Positions 1-5,268 of a stretch of 5,847 nt of DNA are shown one piece after another. The DNA comes from DASTRU01 sp035761045. Its GTDB lineage: Bacteria > Pseudomonadota > Gammaproteobacteria > Burkholderiales > Burkholderiaceae_E. The stretch covers positions 1-5,847 of the forward strand of contig DASTRU010000134.1 of the NCBI GenBank assembly GCA_035761045.1, written 5' to 3'. The notes beneath the pieces were generated by a model. It searched no databases and was not told the origin of the DNA. It saw only the letters and a list, made by a program, of their open reading frames with translations. The translations under genes and the position numbers were made by a program. How positions within the stretch are numbered: the first letter of the stretch is position 1; every line of letters begins with the position of its first letter.

Positions 1-1503
1 ATCGATATGCGCGGGCACCATGTACACCGGCAAGCGCGCGCGGCATTCGGCGAGGAGCGCGGTGCTATCCAACGTGCCGCCCTCGGGCGGTGTCGCCACC
101 ACGACGATGGCATGCCCAAGCGTTGGATGCTTCACGCCAAACGCCGCGCACTCGCCCACGAGCCGTGTCGCATAAAGCGACTCTTCGATTTCATTAGGAC
201 TAATGCGGTAGCCGGACGTTTTGATCATCTCGTCACGCCGACCGATGAAATACAAAAAACCATCCGCGTCGCGACGCACGGTATCGCCCGAAAACACGGC
301 GATCTCGGGCAACACCACGCCATGTGTAGCGGCGTTGGCGTCGCGCTTCGGTAAAGGCTTATAGCGTTCGGCCGTTTTTTCGGGATCGTTCCAATAGCCT
401 AAGCCGACCAGCGCGCCGCGTTGTACCAGTTCGCCCGGCTCATCGGCCGCGCATTCACTGCCGTCTTCCCGTAAGACAAGAATTTCGGCATTAGGAATAG
501 CCTTGCCAATCGAATCGGGACGACGGTCCACTTCGTGCGGCGGAAGGTAAGTCGCGCGAAACGCCTCGGTCAATCCATACATGAGGTATGGCTTGGTCTT
601 GGGCAACGCGGCGCGCAACTTAGTCAACGTCTCCAAGGGCATATGACCGCCGGTATTGGCGATGTAGCGCAAATGCTCGGTGATCGTGGCGGGCCATTGA
701 AGCTGCGTGAGTTGAATCCATAACGGCGGCACCGCGGTCAATCCGGTGACGCGCTCCTTGGATAACGCGTTCAGCACATCCTTCGGCAATAAGTAATTCA
801 ACAACACCGTGCGCGCGCCCACGTGAAACGCCGTGGTGAGCTGACTAAAGCCCGCGTCGAACGACAACGGGAGCGCGGCAAGCAAAGTGTCGTCCGAATT
901 GTTTTCAAGGTACTGCGCCACGCTCTTGGCACCCATCACCATATTGCGATGAGAAAGCACGACGCCTTTCGGACGTCCCGTGCTGCCCGAGGTATACAAA
1001 ATCGCAAGCACGTCCGTGTCGATCACGCGATGACTTACCCGTTTGGGCGCGGCGACGAATTCGTTCCACGAATGCGTCGTCGTCATCGTGCCGCCCGCGC
1101 TCGCGCTTGTAACGATGATGTGCTGCAGGTCGGGGCACTCCGCGAGCGCTGGCTCCAATGTCTTCAATCGCTCGGGCGATGTAACGAGCACGCGCACATT
1201 GCAATCACGCAAGATGTACGCGACCTGTTCAGGCTTGAGTAATGGATTGACGGGGACGAATACACCACCCGCCGCGGGTGCGCCGAAAGATGCGACAACG
1301 GTCTCGCGACGTTTTTCTAAGTAAATCGCCACGCGTTCAGTGCGCTTAAGTCCAAGCGCGAGCAAGCCGTTGGCGAAGCCTTCGATTTCGGCAGCCAACG
1401 CGCCATATGTGGTTTCGACACCATCATGCTTTAACGCGCCACGCTCGGGTGAGCGCGAGGCCGAGCGCAGCACGAGTTCATGCAACAAGACGGCTTCGTT
1501 CAT
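1..1503 (-). CDS. AMP-forming acyl-CoA ligase, exosortase A system-associated (3' end cut by window)
   Basis: ANL-superfamily adenylating enzyme: it would activate a carboxylic acid with ATP to an acyl-adenylate and transfer the acyl group to CoA or a carrier-protein thiol in the cytoplasm. The minus strand is open for 501 codons from the ATG at 1503 to the window edge. Visible motifs are the P-loop YTSGSTGRPKG (residues 170-180), the A5 motif YGLTEAFR (309-316), GD at 407-408, and the hinge/A8 motif GRRDEMIKTSGYRI (421-434). The stretch LPVYMVPAHID at the end normally lies just before the A10 catalytic lysine, so only about 15-25 residues are missing. The pattern around YGLTEAFR.TYLPP resembles the exosortase A-associated ligase family (TIGR03098 type, roughly 515-525 aa) as I remember it. 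The start lies 13 bp after the GNAT stop with no clear Shine-Dalgarno, suggesting coupled translation. The substrate cannot be read from the sequence; the carrier protein encoded divergently nearby is a likely acceptor (inference). Confidence 0.93.
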   Translation of the reverse strand, partial: MNEAVLLHELVLRSASRSPERGALKHDGVETTYGALAAEIEGFANGLLALGLKRTERVAIYLEKRRETVVASFGAPAAGGVFVPVNPLLKPEQVAYILRDCNVRVLVTSPERLKTLEPALAECPDLQHIIVTSASAGGTMTTTHSWNEFVAAPKRVSHRVIDTDVLAILYTSGSTGRPKGVVLSHRNMVMGAKSVAQYLENNSDDTLLAALPLSFDAGFSQLTTAFHVGARTVLLNYLLPKDVLNALSKERVTGLTAVPPLWIQLTQLQWPATITEHLRYIANTGGHMPLETLTKLRAALPKTKPYLMYGLTEAFRATYLPPHEVDRRPDSIGKAIPNAEILVLREDGSECAADEPGELVQRGALVGLGYWNDPEKTAERYKPLPKRDANAATHGVVLPEIAVFSGDTVRRDADGFLYFIGRRDEMIKTSGYRISPNEIEESLYATRLVGECAAFGVKHPTLGHAIVVVATPPEGGTLDSTALLAECRARLPVYMVPAHID

Positions 1504-1516
1504 GGATGTATGGTTT

Positions 1517-2281
1517 TTAAGAATCCGCCATGGAAGGCGGAGTGAGAACGAGCGTCGGATAAGCCCGAGCTCCAAACGCGATATGCGGCCCCTTGAGGCT
1601 GGACGCGAACGATACCTGAAGCTTCCCAAGCACTAAGAAGGTCGCGCTTCCGATGCATTGAATATTGAGCTTCTCATGCGCGGCACGCGAAGCGATGTTG
1701 AATGTCGAGATGCGACTTAGGCTCCATGCGTAGCCGTGTTCACGCATCCACGCGTTCGCGCAATCCCACAAGCGCGCGAACAACCGTCCCCCGCGCGCCT
1801 CGGGCGCGACGTACACATCGAAGTCCCACGCGGCAACGCTTGAAGGCGACCATCGGTACAAGCAGCGCACTTCGTCTTCGAGATACTCGCGTTCGCAAAT
1901 CCATATGAAACCTTGCAAAACACCGTCGCGAGACGCCGCGAAACAATGAGCGCCGTCGCGTAAGCGCCGCTCAATAACGTGGGGTGGCCGAGGCATCGCT
2001 TTAAGCAATGGATCGTCTGGCGCTAAGCGTCCAATGCGTGTGCTGGAAGCGCGTGCGGGCGCGAGCGAATGCGTAGGCACGGGCTGCGCGTAAAAGCGAT
2101 AACGAATGAGTGTTGCGTGTCCGCGCGTCAACTTCACGAGCGCGCGCGACAAAAGGTAAGCCAAGCCATCGCGAACGCCCATCGTTCGGATCGCTTCATG
2201 CAGTGGCGCGAGCATCGATGAAATCGGGAATGAGATTAAGAGTAGAGATCGAAATAACCGTCGCCTAGGATGACGGTCCAT
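1517..2281 (-). CDS. GNAT-family N-acyltransferase of the exosortase locus
   Basis: A 254-residue protein with a GNAT-like core. The region DFDVYVAPEARGGRLFARLW (153-172) matches strand beta4 and the acyl-CoA-binding loop, and WSLSRISTFNIASRAAHEKL (186-205) matches the beta5/alpha4 region. GNAT enzymes move an acyl group from acyl-CoA to an amine or similar acceptor. Here the usual R-G-x-G-x-G/A loop reads RGGRLF, so the second and third small residues are replaced by Arg and Phe; the donor could be unusual or binding altered. YRFYAQPVP (61-69) lies in an N-terminal extension that I recall from related proteins of these loci. The start is uncertain. The ATG at 2281 has GGGAGG (2295-2300) 13 nt upstream, longer than usual. 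The ATG at 2215 (residue 23, MLAPLHEAIR) fits my memory of family N-termini better but has no visible Shine-Dalgarno. It sits first in a two-gene unit with the ligase. The acceptor is unknown. Confidence 0.75.
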   Translation of the reverse strand: MDRHPRRRLFRSLLLISFPISSMLAPLHEAIRTMGVRDGLAYLLSRALVKLTRGHATLIRYRFYAQPVPTHSLAPARASSTRIGRLAPDDPLLKAMPRPPHVIERRLRDGAHCFAASRDGVLQGFIWICEREYLEDEVRCLYRWSPSSVAAWDFDVYVAPEARGGRLFARLWDCANAWMREHGYAWSLSRISTFNIASRAAHEKLNIQCIGSATFLVLGKLQVSFASSLKGPHIAFGARAYPTLVLTPPSMADS

Positions 2282-2381
2282 CTATATTATTCGGCCTCCC
2301 GCGCGGTGTGGATGCGTCGATGTACTTAGTGTGGTCATCGTGTCGCGATCGTCACGCGTGTTTTTCCTCAAGAGGTTTCCC
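2282..2381. promoter_or_regulatory. Divergent intergenic region between GNAT/ligase and carrier protein genes
   Basis: About 100 bp between head-to-head transcription units must hold promoters for at least one direction, unless the plus-strand genes are read from elsewhere. On the minus strand an AT-rich patch, AATAATATAG, directly abuts the 2281 start and could be a -10 element; if so, the true GNAT start would be the internal ATG at 2215. No convincing -35/-10 pair is visible on either strand. A perfect 8-bp palindrome, CACGCGTG, lies at 2353-2360 and might be an operator half, though such GC-rich palindromes arise easily by chance here. The GTG at 2331 opens the carrier-protein frame, so part of this span could be coding if that start is used. 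Confidence 0.45.
2371..2375 (+). promoter_or_regulatory. Ribosome binding site deciding a TTG start for the carrier protein
   Basis: AGAGG lies 6 nt upstream of the in-frame TTG at 2382. Initiation there gives MIVQQQVIEVL, a normal acyl-carrier-protein first helix. The alternative GTG at 2331 has no comparable site and would add 17 residues (VSRSSRVFFLKRFP and flanks) that do not look like part of the fold. Confidence 0.7.
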
Positions 2382-2633
2382 TTGATCGTCCAACAGCAAG
2401 TCATCGAGGTGCTTGGCACCGTCCTCAATTTAGGCAATCGCACCGCGTCGCTGGCCGCCGATACTCCATTGCTTGGCGCTTTGCCCGAACTGGATTCGAT
2501 GGCCGTCGTCTCCTTGCTAACCGGTCTTGAAGAGCGGTTTGGTTTCGCGATCGATGATGACGAAGTCGACGGCACGATGTTCGCGACCGTTGGTACGCTC
2601 GCGCAATTCGTCGAGCGCAAGCTCACGCAATAA
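2382..2633 (+). CDS. Acyl carrier protein, exosortase A system-associated
   Basis: An 83-residue protein (from the TTG start) with the size and layout of an acyl/peptidyl carrier protein: helix I (VIEVLGTVLNL), a loop, then ELDSMAVVSLLTGLEERFG. Ser39 in the DSM motif is the predicted 4'-phosphopantetheine attachment site at the head of helix II. DSM replaces the textbook DSL; this variant is familiar in carrier proteins of XrtA loci. The acidic stretch FAIDDDEVDG (55-64) and the final helix VGTLAQFVERKL complete the fold. It would hold a thioester-bound acyl group in the cytoplasm, with the divergently encoded ligase as the probable loading enzyme (inference). A phosphopantetheinyl transferase must come from elsewhere in the genome. 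It is the first gene of the plus-strand run, 60 bp before hydrolase 2. It is too short and too specialised in sequence to be the fatty-acid-synthesis AcpP with any confidence. Confidence 0.88.
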   Translation: MIVQQQVIEVLGTVLNLGNRTASLAADTPLLGALPELDSMAVVSLLTGLEERFGFAIDDDEVDGTMFATVGTLAQFVERKLTQ

Positions 2634-2663
2634 CAGTGTGTAAGCGCCAACCACATGGCCGGC

Positions 2664-2677
2664 CGATCTTGTGATCG
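2664..2677. repeat. Small inverted repeat between carrier protein and hydrolase 2
   Basis: CGATC-TTGT-GATCG forms a 5-bp stem with a 4-nt loop in the 60-bp gap between the two genes. It has no following T-run, so it is not a convincing terminator; it could be a minor mRNA structure or chance. Nothing else is recognised in this gap. Confidence 0.3.
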
Positions 2678-2693
2678 TCGCGATTAACCGTTT

Positions 2694-3503
2694 ATGAATT
2701 CAGCTCGTGCATGGTTCGAGCCCACGCCCGATGGCTCCAGATTCATGCTGGCGCACGATCCCGTGGGCGAACCGCGCGGCACGATTGTTTATGCGCCGCC
2801 ATTCGCCGAGGAAATGAATCGTTCCCGACGTATGGCGGCGATGGCGGCACGGGCGTTCGCGCAAGCGGGGTGGCGCGTACTCATGCCCGATCTGCGAGGT
2901 TGCGGCGATAGCGCCGGCGACCATGGTGATGTGGTGTGGATCGATTGGGTGGAGGATTTGCGGCGCGTGATCGCGCAAGCCGATCCATCGCGCCCCTTAT
3001 GGCTTTGGGCATTGCGCGGCGGGGCCTTATTCGTGCCGGCCATGCTCGAACAACGGCCCGACGCGCATGTGCTGCTTTGGCATCCTGTGGTCGATGGGCA
3101 ACAGCAGCTTCAGCAATTCCTTCGTCTTAAGTCGGCGGGAAGCGTTGCCGGGGCTGGTGAATCCGTCGATCGCAAAACATTACTCGCGCAATTGGAGCGA
3201 GGCGAGTCGATCGAGGTGGCGGGCTACACCCTGGCTCCTGGTCTCGCGCTTGGAATGGCGGCCGCTCGATGCACGCCGCGCTTAAAGCAACTGGGTCGCG
3301 CGGTGTGGATGGACGTAGGCGCCACTTCAAGCGTAGAACCGTCGCCCGGCACCGCCATGCGCTTGAACGCATGGCGCGAGGCTGGATGGCGGGTTGAATT
3401 CGAGATGGTCGAGGGGTTGCCGTTTTGGCAGACTCAAGAGATCGCGGAGTGCGAAGCCTTGATTACGCATTCGATTCATCAAATCAATCGCGAACTCCCT
3501 TAG
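2694..3503 (+). CDS. Exosortase A system-associated hydrolase 2 (alpha/beta-hydrolase fold, likely without catalytic triad)
   Basis: A 269-residue alpha/beta-hydrolase-fold protein resembling the 'hydrolase 2, exosortase A system-associated' family (TIGR03101 type). Recognisable blocks are IVYAPPFAEEMNRSRRM (31-47, after strand beta3, oxyanion region), LMPDLRGCGDSAGD (63-76), the nucleophile-elbow region PLWLWALRGGALF (101-113), WHPVVDGQQQLQQFLRLK (129-146) and the C-terminal EGLPFWQTQEI (240-250). At the elbow, where G-x-S-x-G is expected, Arg108 occupies the nucleophile position. The C-terminal region has no His in the place where hydrolase 1 has ADHTF. It may therefore be a non-catalytic partner or use other residues. 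The ATG at 2694 is the earliest possible start, because TAA lies in frame two codons upstream; its Shine-Dalgarno is weak. In this type of locus it occurs together with hydrolase 1, as here. Its substrate is unknown. Confidence 0.88.
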   Translation: MNSARAWFEPTPDGSRFMLAHDPVGEPRGTIVYAPPFAEEMNRSRRMAAMAARAFAQAGWRVLMPDLRGCGDSAGDHGDVVWIDWVEDLRRVIAQADPSRPLWLWALRGGALFVPAMLEQRPDAHVLLWHPVVDGQQQLQQFLRLKSAGSVAGAGESVDRKTLLAQLERGESIEVAGYTLAPGLALGMAAARCTPRLKQLGRAVWMDVGATSSVEPSPGTAMRLNAWREAGWRVEFEMVEGLPFWQTQEIAECEALITHSIHQINRELP

Positions 3504-3506
3504 GAG
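3502..3506 (+). promoter_or_regulatory. Ribosome binding site of the TPR gene, overlapping the hydrolase 2 stop
   Basis: AGGAG starts inside the TAG stop of hydrolase 2 (3501-3503) and is 5 nt from the ATG at 3512. It selects 3512 over the upstream in-frame ATG at 3425, and it suggests that translation of the two genes is coupled. Confidence 0.75.
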
Positions 3507-3511
3507 CGCCC

Positions 3512-4165
3512 ATGACACTTAACGTTACTTGGCGTCGTCGGACCTTATTGACTTGCATTTTTGCGATGACGATGGCGTTAGTGGCGTCAGTCCATGCGCA
3601 AGTCGACGAAGGTTTGTGCGGTTCGTTGGAAAACGCCTATGGTCCGTTCGATTATCGAATCGCTACTCGCGATCAAATTCACATGGTGGAGGCTTTTCAC
3701 TTCACGCCGCGAGTTGAGTCGTTGCAAGGTGGTAAGACATCGAGCTTCATCGCCGTCGATTTGGATTACACATTGCGCGTGTTTCCCAACCATCATCGTG
3801 CATTAATGACGCTTGCTCGCTTGGCGCAACGCGAGAAACGCGAAGTGTTGCAAGGGGCGCAATACCCGACCGAGTGCTATTTCGAACGCGCCATTCGCTT
3901 TCAACCCGAAGATCCCATGCCGCAAATGATCTTCGGTTTATACCTCGCCCATGCAAAGCGTGAATCCGAGGCGCGGCCATACCTTGAACGGGCCGAAACG
4001 CTAAGCACCGGTGATGCCAATTTGCATTACAACCTCGGGCTCGCGTATCTCGATTTAAAAGACTTCGATCGCGCCTATATCAACGCCAAGCGCGCCTACG
4101 ACGCTGGTTTTCCGTTACCCGGCTTGCGTGAACGTTTGAAGCGGGCAGGTGTATGGAAAGAGTAG
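3512..4165 (+). CDS. Secreted tetratricopeptide-repeat protein of the exosortase locus
   Basis: A 217-residue protein with a clear Sec signal peptide: basic TWRRR (6-10), a hydrophobic core (about 11-26) and a VHA|Q site that predicts cleavage after residue 29. The mature part should be periplasmic. It begins VDEGLCGSLENAYGPFDYR (31-49), followed by VDLDYTLRVFPNHHRALMTL (82-101). TPR-like helix pairs follow: ECYFERAIRFQPEDPMPQMI (121-140), then YLAHAKRESEARPYLERAE (144-162), and the best repeat at DANLHYNLGLAYLDLKDFDR (168-187). Cys36 and Cys122 are the only cysteines after the signal peptide and could form a disulfide. The YGPFDYR and FPNHHRAL blocks recall a conserved family of proteobacterial TPR proteins whose function I do not know. 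TPRs usually mediate protein contacts, so a scaffold role in polysaccharide assembly is inference. It lies between the two hydrolase genes, 8 bp after one stop codon and 11 bp before the other start, clearly in one operon. Confidence 0.85.
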   Translation: MTLNVTWRRRTLLTCIFAMTMALVASVHAQVDEGLCGSLENAYGPFDYRIATRDQIHMVEAFHFTPRVESLQGGKTSSFIAVDLDYTLRVFPNHHRALMTLARLAQREKREVLQGAQYPTECYFERAIRFQPEDPMPQMIFGLYLAHAKRESEARPYLERAETLSTGDANLHYNLGLAYLDLKDFDRAYINAKRAYDAGFPLPGLRERLKRAGVWKE

Positions 4166-4170
4166 AGGGA
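4164..4170 (+). promoter_or_regulatory. Ribosome binding site deciding the hydrolase 1 start
   Basis: AGAGGGA overlaps the TAG stop of the TPR gene and sits 6 nt before the ATG at 4177. The other in-frame ATG, at 4153, has only a poor AGG three nucleotides upstream and would overlap the TPR gene by 13 bp. The site therefore favours 4177 and points to reinitiation after the TPR gene. Confidence 0.65.
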
Positions 4171-4176
4171 TCGCTG

Positions 4177-5103
4177 ATGAATGCGTTCTCACCGGTTCAT
4201 CCAGGCCAGGCGGCGCCGTTGGCTTGGCGCGAGCGACCGTTATGGATCTCATGCGGCGTGCACCCGATGCTTGGAATTCTTGCGGAACCAACGGAAGCCG
4301 TTCGTCATCGGCGTGGCGTGCTCATCGTCGTTGGTGGGCCGCAGTATCGCGTGGGCAGCCATCGTCAATTCGTTTTGTTAGCGCGGCATTTGGCGACGGC
4401 GGGCTATAGCGTCTTGCGATTTGACTATCGCGGCATGGGCGACAGTGAAGGCGACCGCCGCGATTTCGAGCATGTCGAGGACGACCTACGCGCCGCATCG
4501 CAAGCATTGTTCGACGCCTGCCCATCGCTCGACCACTTAGCGTTATGGGGATTGTGTGATGCCGCGTCGGCGATTGCGATGTCCGTTGGACGCGATCCTC
4601 GAGTGGACGCGCTGGTATTACTCAACCCGTGGGTGAGACACGAGACGTCGCTCGCCACGGCGCAAATCAAGCACTACTACCGTGATCGGTTTTTCAGCGC
4701 CGAGTTCTGGCGCAAGTTGTTGAGCGGCGGCGTCGATTGGCGTGATTCATGGCGGGGTTTCATGCGCTCGCTTACGGTGTTTCTCAAGGCGCGATCCAAT
4801 CAAGAATCCTCATCCACTCGTGCATCGTTTCAAACGCGCATGGTGGGTGGACTAAGGGGATTTTCAGGATCCGTCCTCGTGATCCTAAGTGGCCGCGATC
4901 TCACCGCCCAAGAATTTATTACGTACACCGCAACGGCGTCGGAATGGAGCGGCGTGCTTTCCAAGCCGAGTGTGCGCACACTAAACATCACAAACGCCGA
5001 CCACACGTTTTCAAGTCGCGAATGGCGATCGCAAGTGGAGAGCGCAACACTTAGTTGGCTTGACGAGTTGAATCAAGCACGCAACAACGAGTTCGTAAAG
5101 TGA
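4177..5103 (+). CDS. Exosortase A system-associated hydrolase 1 (alpha/beta-hydrolase fold, Cys nucleophile)
   Basis: A 308-residue alpha/beta-hydrolase-fold protein resembling the 'hydrolase 1, exosortase A system-associated' family (TIGR03100 type). Diagnostic stretches are RGVLIVVGGPQYRVGSHRQF (46-65), LRFDYRGMGDSEGDRRDFE (80-98), the elbow LALWGLCDAASA (121-132), LVLLNPWVRHE (146-156), IKHYYRDRF (164-172) and FWRKLLSGG (177-185). The predicted triad is Cys127 at the elbow (G-L-C-D-A), Asp241 in LSGRD and His276 in NADHTF. A Cys nucleophile suggests thioester or ester chemistry like that of dienelactone hydrolase rather than a standard serine esterase (inference). It shares the operon with hydrolase 2 and the TPR gene; in other XrtA loci the two hydrolases co-occur. 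No signal peptide is visible, so it should be cytoplasmic, where it could release or transfer the acyl group carried by the ACP. Starting at 4153 would add eight residues (MERVEGSL). Confidence 0.9.
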   Translation: MNAFSPVHPGQAAPLAWRERPLWISCGVHPMLGILAEPTEAVRHRRGVLIVVGGPQYRVGSHRQFVLLARHLATAGYSVLRFDYRGMGDSEGDRRDFEHVEDDLRAASQALFDACPSLDHLALWGLCDAASAIAMSVGRDPRVDALVLLNPWVRHETSLATAQIKHYYRDRFFSAEFWRKLLSGGVDWRDSWRGFMRSLTVFLKARSNQESSSTRASFQTRMVGGLRGFSGSVLVILSGRDLTAQEFITYTATASEWSGVLSKPSVRTLNITNADHTFSSREWRSQVESATLSWLDELNQARNNEFVK

Positions 5104-5216
5104 ATTACCGACATTTACCCAAGCATGGATAAAAATTTAGGGGTTATTTTGCAGGGCAATCTAGTCATAATCCTGGCTTGGGCTTAACCGCTTGTTGCGC
5201 TGCGGGGAACACCGCG

Positions 5217-5231
5217 ACCGCCAATGGCGGT
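5217..5231. repeat. Perfect inverted repeat in the export-gene leader
   Basis: ACCGCC-AAT-GGCGGT is a perfect 6-bp stem with a 3-nt loop, 37 nt upstream of the export gene start. Just before it, GCGG (5202-5205) can pair with CCGC (5212-5215). No T-run follows, so it is not a typical terminator. It could be an operator for a dimeric regulator, a leader hairpin, or chance. Confidence 0.4.
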
Positions 5232-5256
5232 ACACAGGCAACACGGATCTTGGGGT

Positions 5257-5264
5257 GAGGGGAG
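5257..5264 (+). promoter_or_regulatory. Ribosome binding site of the export gene
   Basis: A purine run, GAGGGGAG, lies 4 nt before the ATG at 5269 (8 nt if the first GAGG is used). It is the strongest Shine-Dalgarno in the window and fixes the start of a gene that runs off the right edge. Confidence 0.7.
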
Positions 5265-5268
5265 TTCT

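Larger units (their letters stand above)
5104..5268 (+). promoter_or_regulatory. Intergenic leader before the polysaccharide export gene
   Basis: This 165-bp non-coding gap is the longest in the window and probably carries the promoter of a new export/assembly operon. An AT-rich block at about 5129-5150 is followed by CATAAT at 5166-5171, a 5-of-6 match to a sigma-70 -10 box; no good -35 lies 16-18 bp upstream. Transcription starting near 5178 would leave a leader of about 90 nt that includes the inverted repeat at 5217-5231. I found no rho-independent terminator for the upstream operon, so read-through is possible. Confidence 0.4.

Noticed and set aside
7..1324. Several plus-strand open frames (7-354, 535-723, 823-1242, 1043-1324) and a minus frame 905-1204
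   Set aside because: They are antisense or out-of-frame to the ligase, whose frame is open throughout and carries all family motifs; their translations are Arg/His-rich low-information sequence.
1702..1974. Short frames on both strands inside the GNAT gene
   Set aside because: They overlap a better-supported coding frame and show no recognisable motif or ribosome binding site.
2282..2656. Minus-strand 124-codon frame opposite the carrier protein
   Set aside because: It is antisense to the ACP gene with its DSM motif; the Ser/Thr-rich translation is typical of a shadow frame.
3425..3511. Upstream ATG extension of the TPR protein
   Set aside because: It would overlap hydrolase 2 by 79 bp and bury the signal peptide; the ATG at 3512 has a strong AGGAG site and puts the signal peptide at the N-terminus.
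4153..4176. Upstream ATG for hydrolase 1
   Set aside because: It overlaps the TPR gene and has a weak, too-close ribosome binding site compared with the ATG at 4177. It is kept only as an alternative.
5137..5156. Possible sigma-54 promoter (TTAGGGG...TTTTGCA) before the export gene
   Set aside because: The GG to GC spacing is one base short when the GG is kept, and aligning TTGC correctly replaces the invariant GG with AG. A second try at TGGCTTGGG...TTGTTGC also fails on spacing.
5217..5231. Rho-independent terminator after hydrolase 1
   Set aside because: The hairpin has only 6 bp and no T-run; it lies more than 110 bp after the stop codon and close to the next gene.
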